DNA of 64,000 nt from contig CAJXLK010000015.1 of assembly GCA_913055635.1 (NCBI GenBank), forward strand, positions 24,167 through 88,166, in the 5' to 3' direction. The stretch is from an uncultured Bacteroidota bacterium (GTDB taxonomy: Bacteria; Bacteroidota; Bacteroidia; Bacteroidales; UBA12077). The translations under genes were made by a program, and so were the position numbers. The notes beneath the pieces were generated by a model. The model saw only the letters and a program-made list of their open reading frames with translations, did no database searches and was not told the DNA's origin. Below, in pieces: positions 28,791 through 37,896 of this stretch; the stretch's first letter is position 1, and every line of letters starts with the position of its first letter.

Positions 28791-31232
28791 TTACTCATAG
28801 CGCAGGCTTTGGACCGGGTTGGTTTGGGCGGCCTTATAAGCTTGTTGAAATACGGTCCATTGCGCGATAAAAAGGGCCAGGAGGGAGGCCAGTACAAAAT
28901 AACCGGGCTGTAAGTCAACATGGTAAGCAAAATTTTGCAGCCACCGCTTCAAGAGCAGGTAGGTCAGGGGCCAGGCCATGAGGTTTGAAATGAGCACCCA
29001 TTTAAGGAACTGGCCCGACAACATCAGGATGATGCGCGAAGAGGAGGCCCCGACAGCCTTTCTTATGCCTATTTCTTTGGTTTTTCGTTCGGTCATAAAA
29101 GCGGCGAGAGCAAAAAGTCCCATTGATGCAATCACTACAGCCAGTATAGAAAAAACAGTGAACAGTTTTTTCATCCGCAGTTCTTTGCGGTATCCTTGTT
29201 GGTAAAGCTGATCAACAAAACGGTAGCGAAAAGGGAAATCAGGGAGCATTCGGGCGAATTTTGACTGCACCGAGGAAATTTTCCGGCTGGTTTGCCCGGG
29301 GGAAAGGCGCACAAATAAGTGGTTCAGATGATTTTGCTGATGGGTGAGGATCAATGGTCTGATAGGAGTTTGAAGGGGTTGATAGTGAAAATTTTTGACC
29401 ACCCCTACGATGATGCCTTCTTGTTTGCCTTTCAGCAGGGTTTGGATCAGGGGTGTGCCGATGGCTTTGCGGGCATTTTCCAGACCGAGTTTTTTCAGGG
29501 CTGCTTCGTTAATGATATATGCCCCGGCTTTATTTCCGCGGTAATCCCTGGAAAAATTGCGGCCGGCAGCCATCGTAATGTTTAGGGTAGGGATGAAGCC
29601 GGCTCCTATATCGATCATGATAAAGTCTTCGTTGTCCTTCTCGGGCCTTCCCTTTACCCGGAACATCCCATCGCCGTATTCTTTTTCTCCCAGGTTGGAG
29701 CTGGCCAGGGCCACATTTGATACATCTACCGATTTTTTCAACTCCTGGCTGATGGTCGTCATATTTTTTCGGAACTGCTGGTCGTTGGATTGGATCACCA
29801 TAACCCGTTGTTGGTTGAATCCCATATCTTTATCAATCATATAATTGAGCTGGTTGTTCATGGTAAACACGGATATGAGCAGGGCTACAGTAATGGCAAA
29901 CTGAAGGATAACAAGGGTTTTCCTTACCATCGCCGAACCTCTTCCTTGCGAGGCCTTATCTGATTGATTCATCAATGTGGCCGGTGGATAGGAGGAAGTG
30001 TAGAGGGCGGGGTAAATACCGGCTAATCCCCCGAGCCCCCCGGCCAGAAGCAACAGATAGACCAGGATTTGCGGATCAGCCAGGTAGCCGATGCTCAGCT
30101 CCTTACCGAGAAAAGCATTGAAAAACGGCAATGCTGTTTCCACCGCAATCATTGAAAGAACAAGGGCAATAACCGAGAGAATCACCGATTCGGCGATGAA
30201 CTGTATAATAATGCGGCTGCGCCCGGCACCGAAAACTTTTCTAAGGCCTACTTCTTTGGAGCGGGAAAGCGACCGCGCAGTGGAAAGATTGATGTAGTTC
30301 ATCCCGGCAATGATCAAGACGATCAGGGCAATCGCCATGGCCGTGTAGATCTTGTTGATGTCACCGCTCGGACCAATGGAATAATTCAGGTCAGGGTGAA
30401 GATATATATCGGTTAAGGGTTGCAGGTAGAGTTTGAGCACTTGATTGATGTCGGCATCCTCGCCAACAATGCGCCTCAAATCGGCACTCATATATTTATC
30501 GAGGAAATCGGGAAATTGCGATTCGAGCTGTTTGATATCGGTTCCCGGCTGAACTTTAACATAGGAGTAGAGGTAGTTGCCCATCCAGGTATCCAGATAG
30601 CGGGCAGGGGCAATGCTTTTGGCGGTTTGATAAGAGACTACGATGTCCGTCTGAAGATGGGAGCTTTCCGGGATAGGCTCCATGATTCCCGTTATCGTCA
30701 GTGTAACGGTACTGTCCAACAACTGGGCCTGGAGGGGTTCGCCAATAACCCGCCGGGTTCCGAAATATTTACGGGCGGCTTTCTCGGTTAAAACCACTGT
30801 ATTTGGTGAATGTAATGCTTCTGCTGCTGTGCCTTCTTCTAACGGGAAGCTGAACATGGTGAAGAAGGATGAATCGGCCATATAGACCTCCTGTTGATGA
30901 TACTTTTGGCGGTGGTCCCGAAGCATGCCCCTGACCGGCCAGATCCTTACGAACTCGTCTATCGCCGAATAAGTGCCGGCCATAACTTCGGGAATCAAAT
31001 TGTTGGTATGGGGTAGCTTGTGTTCTCCCCCGTCCATCATTCCTTTCCTTTCAATGCGATAGATCTGCCCGGCGTTTTTATGGAACCGGTCAAAACTTAG
31101 CTCGTGGCGTATATATATGCCGGTGAGAATAACTGCTGTTAGCCCAATGGTTAAACCTGCCGTATTGATAATTGATAAGGTGCGGTTTTTCAATAGGTAA
31201 CGGATGGTGGTTTTGATGAAATTTGTAAGCAT
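28791..31232 (-). CDS. MacB/FtsX-type ABC transporter permease
   Basis: 813 aa; TKEIGIRKAVGASSSRIILMLS, ends NPVQSLRYE. Confidence 0.94.
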   Translation of the reverse strand: MLTNFIKTTIRYLLKNRTLSIINTAGLTIGLTAVILTGIYIRHELSFDRFHKNAGQIYRIERKGMMDGGEHKLPHTNNLIPEVMAGTYSAIDEFVRIWPVRGMLRDHRQKYHQQEVYMADSSFFTMFSFPLEEGTAAEALHSPNTVVLTEKAARKYFGTRRVIGEPLQAQLLDSTVTLTITGIMEPIPESSHLQTDIVVSYQTAKSIAPARYLDTWMGNYLYSYVKVQPGTDIKQLESQFPDFLDKYMSADLRRIVGEDADINQVLKLYLQPLTDIYLHPDLNYSIGPSGDINKIYTAMAIALIVLIIAGMNYINLSTARSLSRSKEVGLRKVFGAGRSRIIIQFIAESVILSVIALVLSMIAVETALPFFNAFLGKELSIGYLADPQILVYLLLLAGGLGGLAGIYPALYTSSYPPATLMNQSDKASQGRGSAMVRKTLVILQFAITVALLISVFTMNNQLNYMIDKDMGFNQQRVMVIQSNDQQFRKNMTTISQELKKSVDVSNVALASSNLGEKEYGDGMFRVKGRPEKDNEDFIMIDIGAGFIPTLNITMAAGRNFSRDYRGNKAGAYIINEAALKKLGLENARKAIGTPLIQTLLKGKQEGIIVGVVKNFHYQPLQTPIRPLILTHQQNHLNHLFVRLSPGQTSRKISSVQSKFARMLPDFPFRYRFVDQLYQQGYRKELRMKKLFTVFSILAVVIASMGLFALAAFMTERKTKEIGIRKAVGASSSRIILMLSGQFLKWVLISNLMAWPLTYLLLKRWLQNFAYHVDLQPGYFVLASLLALFIAQWTVFQQAYKAAQTNPVQSLRYE

Positions 31233-31296
31233 GAGATGGGATTTTGAATTAAAAATGTGTTTGCTTCAGTTCGTGATGATTCCCTTCAGGTATAAG

Positions 31297-31438
31297 GGGG
31301 CTAATTGTTTGGCCGTCCTCTGTCCGGTTATAAGTGGTACTTTTATTTTGACATTTGGTGCAAGGGGCTCAATTATTAGACCTGGTCTGTCCGATTATAA
31401 GTGGTACTCTTGATGTGCCATTGGGTGCAAGGGGCTCC
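31297..31438. repeat. 67-bp direct repeat, about 2 copies
   Basis: GGGGCT..ATT...GTCTGTCCGRTTATAAGTGGTACT...TTGGTGCAA with starts near 31297, 31364 and a third partial at 31431. Confidence 0.8.
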
Positions 31439-31575
31439 CTATGTCCTGAAATCAATTAATATGCCATTTTATTTATTTTTCTGAATTCATGTGTCTTATG
31501 GAATTTATTTGGGATCATTTACACTGGTGTGTAAATTTTTTTTACTTTTAGGTAAAAATTTTTGACCCTTGCCTT

Positions 31576-32985
31576 ATGGAATCCCATGGCCATATACTGA
31601 TCGTGGATGACGATCGTGGTGTTTTAAGATCCCTGGAGATACTGCTTGGAGAAGAGTTCAAACGGGTGAGCACCCTTTCCAATCCGAATCTGATACCTGG
31701 TTACATTTCTGATTATGCACCGGATGTGGTTTTGCTGGATATGAATTTTTCAGCGGGCCGTCACAGCGGCAATGAAGGGATCTATTGGCTGCGTGAGATA
31801 CGCAGTCGGGATGAGGAGGCGGTGGTAGTACTTTTCACCGCATACGGGGATGTAGAACTGGCGGTAAAAGCCATGAAAGAAGGGGCCATGGATTTTGTGG
31901 TCAAGCCCTGGAACAACGAGCGATTGATCACCACCCTTCAAACCGCGCTAAAGTTAAAACAAAGCCAGCATGAGGTAAAAGATTTGAACCGCCGGAAGGC
32001 ATCGTTGAGTCAGGAGTTGAACCGGAAGGGTTCTGAGATTATTGGTCGATCGCCGGGTATGAAGCAGGTGATGCGGATGGTTGAGAAAGTGGCGGCCACC
32101 GAGGCCAATGTTTTGATCACCGGCGAGAATGGTACGGGGAAAGAGCTTGTTGCCAGGGAATTGCATCGTCGCTCCGCCCGCAAGGATGAGCCTTTGATCA
32201 CGGTTGATTTGACCTCGGTGAATGAATCCCTTTTCGAAAGCGAGTTGTTTGGTCATGTAAAGGGGGCTTTCACCGATGCCAAAACCGATCGCACAGGGCG
32301 TCTGGAGACTGCCTCAGGCGGCACCCTTTTTTTGGATGAGATCGCCAATCTGCCGCGGCATTTGCAGGCCAAGATGCTGACTGTTTTGCAGAACCGTCAG
32401 ATCACACCGGTCGGCTCCAGTCAGTCCAAACCTATTGATGTGCGGCTGATTTGTGCCACCAACAAGGACATTTCCCGGATGATTGAGTCCGGTAACTTCC
32501 GCGATGATCTGTTCTATCGCATCAATACCATTCAGATATCCCTGCCGCCGCTGCGCGAGCGCCGTGGAGATATCGAGCTGTTGGCTGATTATTACCTCCG
32601 GCAGTACCGGCATAAATACAATAAGCCCGGCCTGCGCATTGATGCGCGGGCGCTGGAGAAGCTCCGGCAGTATCACTGGCCGGGCAATGTCCGTGAATTA
32701 CGCCATGCAGTGGAAAAAGCCGTCATTCTCACCGAAAATCAGCAAATTGGGGCCGGCGATTTCTTTTTCCATCAAAACACCCACCATGAGGAAGGTGCGG
32801 ATGAATGGCCCCTGAAATTTGAAGATATTGAAAAAAAAGCCATCCTGCGCGCCCTCGATAACAATGGGGGCAAGATGACCGATGCGGCCCGGGAACTGGG
32901 TATTACCCGCCAAACCCTGCACAACAAAATCAAACGCTATAACCTGAAGCCTTCGGATAAAACCCATGATCCGGGTGTCCATTGA
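31576..32985 (+). CDS. NtrC-type sigma-54-dependent response regulator
   Basis: 469 aa; REC domain, AAA+ GENGTGKELVARELH, GAFTDAKTDRTGRLETA, C-terminal Fis-type HTH (AARELGITRQTLHNKIKRY). Confidence 0.96.
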   Translation: MESHGHILIVDDDRGVLRSLEILLGEEFKRVSTLSNPNLIPGYISDYAPDVVLLDMNFSAGRHSGNEGIYWLREIRSRDEEAVVVLFTAYGDVELAVKAMKEGAMDFVVKPWNNERLITTLQTALKLKQSQHEVKDLNRRKASLSQELNRKGSEIIGRSPGMKQVMRMVEKVAATEANVLITGENGTGKELVARELHRRSARKDEPLITVDLTSVNESLFESELFGHVKGAFTDAKTDRTGRLETASGGTLFLDEIANLPRHLQAKMLTVLQNRQITPVGSSQSKPIDVRLICATNKDISRMIESGNFRDDLFYRINTIQISLPPLRERRGDIELLADYYLRQYRHKYNKPGLRIDARALEKLRQYHWPGNVRELRHAVEKAVILTENQQIGAGDFFFHQNTHHEEGADEWPLKFEDIEKKAILRALDNNGGKMTDAARELGITRQTLHNKIKRYNLKPSDKTHDPGVH

Positions 32986-33169
32986 AATTGGACCCAAAAT
33001 CGGGTGGGATCAATGCTTCCTAAAATTCCCTGTTAAACAGATGATACAGCTGCCCTTTAAAATTTGAACTGACCCCGCAATCCCGCTTAAGCAGGAAACG
33101 CGTCAATCGTTTTTATAAGAGCCCAACGTTCCTATTTTCCATGAGCACAAACTGATAAATACAGAGCCG

Positions 33170-35116
33170 ATGATCCGACGAAAATTTTATTTGGCCGTTG
33201 TGGTGCGCATCCTCATCATGGTGGCAGCCTCCCTTGCCTTTGCCTTCAGCATTCATCAGTATGAGCGGGCCTTTACCACCCTGGGAGCCGCTTTGGTTAT
33301 GGCCGGTACCGGCTATGACCTGGTGCGCATCACCAACCGGTTCAATCGCAATATGGCCTCCTTTTTCGAGGCCCTCAAGCATGAGGATCATGGCTTTGGT
33401 GTCAGCAAAGCCTTCAGTGTGCCGGGTTATCCGGTGCTCTCGGGTTATATGAATGAATTGAGCCGGCAATTTTCTGAGCTCCATGCCACCAACCAGATTC
33501 AGGTTCAGTTTATGAACAGCCTCCTTGAGCATGTTCCGGTCGGTGTGGTGGCGGTGGAAAAAAACGGGAAGGTTCTGGTTTTTAACCGGCCAGCCCAGAA
33601 GTTGCTCCATATCCACCGCATTGCCCATTGGGACGCACTTAGGGAAAAATATCCTGCCCTCCATGGGTTATCCAACCGGTTGAAGCCTGGTGATCGCCGG
33701 ATGATCAAACTGACAGTGGATCAGCAGTTGAAACATTTGAGCCTGGAGGCCGGTTTTTTTGCCTCACCCGAAAAGCAGGTGCGGATCTATTCCATCCAGG
33801 ATGTAGGCCGGGAGGTAAGTGAAGCGGAAATGAAGACCTGGCAGCAGTTGATCCGTGTTTTAACCCATGAAATCAACAATTCCATTTCACCCATCTATTC
33901 CCTTTCCGATGCCCTTCAGAAACAGTTAAACAACAAACTTTCACAACCGGGCGGATCCACTTCCCGGGCGGCGAAAAATGGCCGGCCGGGAGATACTCCA
34001 GGTGCCTCTGGTTCGTATACCTGGGGATCCAGGTCGATGCTTCAGGCGGAGGCCGATGGATTGGCTGAATCCGGTGAATCCGACCAATCAACTGAATCCT
34101 ATGAATCTGGCGGATCAGCTGAATCAGATGGATCCGCTGAGGCGGGCAAATTAGCTGAATCCGGCGAATCAGCTAAATCAACCGAAACCGGTGAAACCGG
34201 CGCATTTGGTAGATTTGATGAAACCGGTGAAACCGGCGCATTTGGTAGATTTGATGAAACCGGTGAAACCGGCGCATTTGGTGAATCAGATGACACTCGT
34301 GAATCTGATCCATCGGGTGAAAAGCCCGACCCGGCCACCCGGTTTTTGAGGGATAGGATGATCGGCGGGCTCGAGGTGATCCGCTCGCGCAGCGAGGGCT
34401 TGTTGGGATTTGTCGAAAAGTTCCGCAGCCTCACCCCCAAAGGATCCCTTCACCCGGAAACCTTCCGGGTCAGCGACCTTTTTTACCGCGTTCGCATCCT
34501 CATGGGCGAAGAGCTGGCCAATGCAGGAAAAACCGGTTCTGCTGACCGATCTGGCAGCACCCGGGACCCATCTGGCAGCACCCGAGACCGATCTGGCAGT
34601 TCCTCTAACGAATCCGGTCATTCTTCTAACGGCTCTGAGTGCCCTGCCAATGCATCAGGTATATCCCCGACCGGCGCCGGGAGTTCTTCGGATCAATACG
34701 GGGAGGACCCAGACCCTTTTTCACGATCCTTGCCCGGAAAGGAGATCATCCTGACTTATTCGGTTTATCCCGAATCGTTGCAGTTATATGCCGATCAGCG
34801 GCTGGTCGAACAAATCCTGATCAACCTGGTCAAGAATGCCCGCCAGGCCCTGGAGGAGATGGAAGGGCCGGACAAAGGCCGGATCACGATGAAGGCTTTT
34901 AAGGAGCAGGACCATATCCTGTTGCAGGTCTCCGATAACGGCCCCGGCATCCCGGCCGAAGAGCAGGACCAGGTCTTCGTCCCCTTTTACACCACCCGCC
35001 GGCAGGGCTCCGGCATCGGGCTGAGCCTCTCGCGCCAGATCATGCGCATGCACACAGGCAGCATCTCCCTCCACTCCCAACCCGACCAGGGCTCCACCTT
35101 TATCCTGAAATTTTGA
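33170..35116 (+). CDS. sensor histidine kinase with two low-complexity insertions
   Basis: 648 aa; two TM, PAS-like region, H-box LIRVLTHEINNSISPIYSLSDAL, N-box NLVKNARQALEE, VSDNGPGIP, TTRRQGSGIGLSLSRQIM; low-complexity blocks interrupt the core. Confidence 0.93.
   Translation: MIRRKFYLAVVVRILIMVAASLAFAFSIHQYERAFTTLGAALVMAGTGYDLVRITNRFNRNMASFFEALKHEDHGFGVSKAFSVPGYPVLSGYMNELSRQFSELHATNQIQVQFMNSLLEHVPVGVVAVEKNGKVLVFNRPAQKLLHIHRIAHWDALREKYPALHGLSNRLKPGDRRMIKLTVDQQLKHLSLEAGFFASPEKQVRIYSIQDVGREVSEAEMKTWQQLIRVLTHEINNSISPIYSLSDALQKQLNNKLSQPGGSTSRAAKNGRPGDTPGASGSYTWGSRSMLQAEADGLAESGESDQSTESYESGGSAESDGSAEAGKLAESGESAKSTETGETGAFGRFDETGETGAFGRFDETGETGAFGESDDTRESDPSGEKPDPATRFLRDRMIGGLEVIRSRSEGLLGFVEKFRSLTPKGSLHPETFRVSDLFYRVRILMGEELANAGKTGSADRSGSTRDPSGSTRDRSGSSSNESGHSSNGSECPANASGISPTGAGSSSDQYGEDPDPFSRSLPGKEIILTYSVYPESLQLYADQRLVEQILINLVKNARQALEEMEGPDKGRITMKAFKEQDHILLQVSDNGPGIPAEEQDQVFVPFYTTRRQGSGIGLSLSRQIMRMHTGSISLHSQPDQGSTFILKF
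34184..34291 (+). repeat. in-frame 36-bp tandem repeat (ETGETGAFGRFD), three copies
   Basis: GAAACCGGTGAAACCGGCGCATTTGGTAGATTTGAT at 34184 and 34220, diverged copy at 34256. Confidence 0.9.
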
Positions 35117-35350
35117 TGTTACCCCGGTGAACCCTGGGCTTTGTCTGATTGTTGGTTAAGAGGACCCATCTGTTTTAATTTGGTTTAAATAAAATTATCT
35201 TTGCAGCGGTGGGCCATAAAACCATCCCTTCTATCGTAAAGGAGTTGAAGGTTCCATTTTACAGGTTGGTTGATTTTGACCTTCAAGATCATCACCCTGG
35301 CGATCAACCTTCTTAGACCCTGTCAATGAACTCAATATACCAGTTGCCCT

Positions 35351-36646
35351 ATGGATCAGCAGACAAAAGGCGATCAGCAACGTGACCAGCAGGACTGGCA
35401 GCGTAATGCACACAGCCACCGGCAAGTCGGTAAGCAGCACGATCAGCAATCAGAACCATTACTTGATCAGCAATGGGGCGATCAACCTGAGCAACAACCC
35501 CGGCAACACCACCCACAATCCAGTCAGCCCTATGACAGGCTATCCGATCATCACGATATGTATCAGCAGGTGCGGGATTATTTCAACCGGCACCTTAAAC
35601 TGGGCACCCGCAACTGGCTCAGTGACATCCACGACCCCTCCGACGGGAGCACCATCGTAGAGGTGCGTTTTAAAAACACCCGCAAACAATTTTGCGACAA
35701 CGCCGAAGGCCTCGATTTGCAGCAGGGAGATGTGGTGGCCGTGGAAGCGCCTACCGGCCATGACATAGGTTTGGTCTCGCTTACAGGATATCTCGCTCAA
35801 AAACAATTTAAACGCAAGATCCGCCAGAAGAAAAAGTACAAATTTCCCCTTATCTATCGCAAGGCAAGGCCTTCGGATATTGAAAAATGGCGCCGGGCCA
35901 AAAGCCGGGAGATAGCCATCCGCAACCGGGCCCGCGAAATCGTCCGCCAGCGTGGCATCGAGATGAAAGTCAGTGATGTGGAGGTGCAGGGCGATCACAC
36001 CAAGGCCATCTTTTATTACCTGGCCGACGGAAGGGTTGACTTTCGGGAGCTGATCCGCATGTATGCCCGTGAATTTCAACTGAAGGTCGAGATGCGGCAA
36101 ATAGGAGCCCGCCAGGAAGCCTCCCTGATTGGGGGGTTGGATACTTCCGGCCGCGAAATATGCGGATCGGCCTGGAAGTGGTATTTTGAATCGGTCAAAA
36201 TCGCTGCGGCTAAAATACAGCAACTCCCGGCCAATGCCCGCAAATTGACCGGCCACTGCGGCAAGCTTAAACCATCGCTGATGTACGAACTCGATACCTA
36301 CCTGGAAGCCTGGCAACACTTCCCCGAAAAAATACCGGTGTTGAAAACCGCCGAAGGCACCTGGTATCCGCAAAAAACCGATGTGTTGCAGCAAAAGGTA
36401 TGGTATTCCCCATCACCCGACAGCTTTATGAATGCCGAGGAAGTGCCCCTGCAGCGGCTGCTGTGGATCGCCTGGGAAAACCAGAAGGGGAAACAGCCCC
36501 CGCTTCGCCAGGACCAGCCCGCCCAGTCCGGCAGTGATGCCTTTACATCAGGGTCTTCTGATATTCTCACCAACAAAACCGGGCCAAACAACAAACGCCA
36601 AAGAAGGAGAAAAAGCAAATCCTCCAGCCATGCCCAAAAAAAATAG
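35351..36646 (+). CDS. PSP1 C-terminal-domain protein (RicT/YaaT-like) with Gln-rich N-terminus
   Basis: 431 aa; VEVRFKNTRKQFCDNAEGLDLQQGDVVAVEAPTGHDIGLVSLTG, GGLDTSGREICGSAW; first about 70 aa are Q/D/H-rich. Confidence 0.88.
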   Translation: MDQQTKGDQQRDQQDWQRNAHSHRQVGKQHDQQSEPLLDQQWGDQPEQQPRQHHPQSSQPYDRLSDHHDMYQQVRDYFNRHLKLGTRNWLSDIHDPSDGSTIVEVRFKNTRKQFCDNAEGLDLQQGDVVAVEAPTGHDIGLVSLTGYLAQKQFKRKIRQKKKYKFPLIYRKARPSDIEKWRRAKSREIAIRNRAREIVRQRGIEMKVSDVEVQGDHTKAIFYYLADGRVDFRELIRMYAREFQLKVEMRQIGARQEASLIGGLDTSGREICGSAWKWYFESVKIAAAKIQQLPANARKLTGHCGKLKPSLMYELDTYLEAWQHFPEKIPVLKTAEGTWYPQKTDVLQQKVWYSPSPDSFMNAEEVPLQRLLWIAWENQKGKQPPLRQDQPAQSGSDAFTSGSSDILTNKTGPNNKRQRRRKSKSSSHAQKK

Positions 36647-36674
36647 CTCCTTCCGGCCAAAGGAGCATAAAAAC

Positions 36675-36745
36675 GACCCCGCTTAGCGGGGTCATTGAAC
36701 ACCCCGCTTAGCGGGGTCACTGAACACCCCGCTTAGCGGGGTGTT
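36675..36745. terminator. three tandem palindromes between convergent genes; putative bidirectional terminator cluster
   Basis: GACCCCGCTTAGCGGGGTC, ACCCCGCTTAGCGGGGT, AACACCCCGCTTAGCGGGGTGTT in succession, period about 25 bp. Confidence 0.7.
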
Positions 36746-36769
36746 ATTTAAACCCCTTTGCAGGAGCTT

Positions 36770-37426
36770 TTATTTGCTCAGGTTATTGAAGGTTTCTGCC
36801 TTCGAATCATTCACTTTTAAGGCAATGGTTTGGTTGCTCTTCTTGCCGGCCGTCCAGTTGAAGTTCATCTCCTCACAGGTATTCAGGCTTTCGTCCGAAT
36901 AGGTCCACTCATCACTGGCACCGGTCAATGAGGCCCAGACCCGAACGGTGCCCGAACTCATCTCATAGGTGGTCGTCTGGCCGGCATCTAAAATTCGCTC
37001 ATCATTCATGCTGCTGCTGGTGGTCGTTACATCCACATACAACCCGTCCTGGCCTGTTTCATTCGAAACATTGATCCAGCCGTAGTCGTCTTCCCCGCAT
37101 TGTGGCTCCTGAACCGTTAAAGTATACTCCTGGCAGCTCTCCAGATTCTTGGTCTCTTCCGATGAATGGGAGTTGCGCTCCAGCGACATCCATACCGAAA
37201 AACTGCCGGCATCGACTTCATCGTAGGTGGCTTCTGAGCCATTGGAAATACTTCTTTCTTCCCCGTTTACTTTGACCTGCAGGTCATCAAATCCGGTCTC
37301 ATTTTTCATGATCACCGTACCGTAATTGTTTACTTCACAATCGGGTTTTTCTTCTTCCTCCTCGCAAGCAGTAAGCGAAATGAGGAGGGTCATGGCAATT
37401 AAACTTAACAGTTTGATTTGTTTCAT
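36770..37426 (-). CDS. lipoprotein of unknown function with two tandem about 80-aa Cys-containing modules
   Basis: Lipobox SLTAC; start reassigned to MKQIKLLSLIAMTLLISLTAC. Modules CEVNNYGTVIMKNETGFDDLQVKV... and CGEDDYGWINVSNETGQDGLYVDV... Confidence 0.75.
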   Translation of the reverse strand: MKQIKLLSLIAMTLLISLTACEEEEEKPDCEVNNYGTVIMKNETGFDDLQVKVNGEERSISNGSEATYDEVDAGSFSVWMSLERNSHSSEETKNLESCQEYTLTVQEPQCGEDDYGWINVSNETGQDGLYVDVTTTSSSMNDERILDAGQTTTYEMSSGTVRVWASLTGASDEWTYSDESLNTCEEMNFNWTAGKKSNQTIALKVNDSKAETFNNLSK

Positions 37427-37896
37427 AGCAATCTTTTTTAGGTTTAAAAAGCGAATCATCGGAATTGAAAATATCCATAATATTTTTTTCCCACGCATCC
37501 AGGAGGGAAGTTTTTATGAATCACCCGATCTTTTTATTGAAGCTGGTAAATTCTTACATGAATGTAGGGAGTATTCATTTTGAGAAATGGACCTGATGGG
37601 TAAAATGGTAATCAGGCACCCAAATGATGCAATCTTCGGAGGGTAGCTGGTGAGTTCTGTCTTTTCTGCCAAAAGATGAGGCTGGAATTTTGGGATTTTC
37701 CGGCCTCACGGGGAAGTTGTAAATCAGAATAATACTGTAACCTGCTTTGTTGTTATGGATTACCTCACCATGAATCCCGCATGTTTGAGACATCGCTTTG
37801 AGGCGTATGTCCCTGCATGCGGGATTCATTGAGTTGATGATGGACCGGCTTTCGGCAGGGGAAGTATCCCTGGCTGGTGTATTCAGCAACGCGGGC

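Noticed and set aside
33938-34720. Diversity-generating retroelement variable region in the kinase
   Set aside because: No reverse transcriptase, no template repeat, and repeats are tandem rather than a VR/TR pair.
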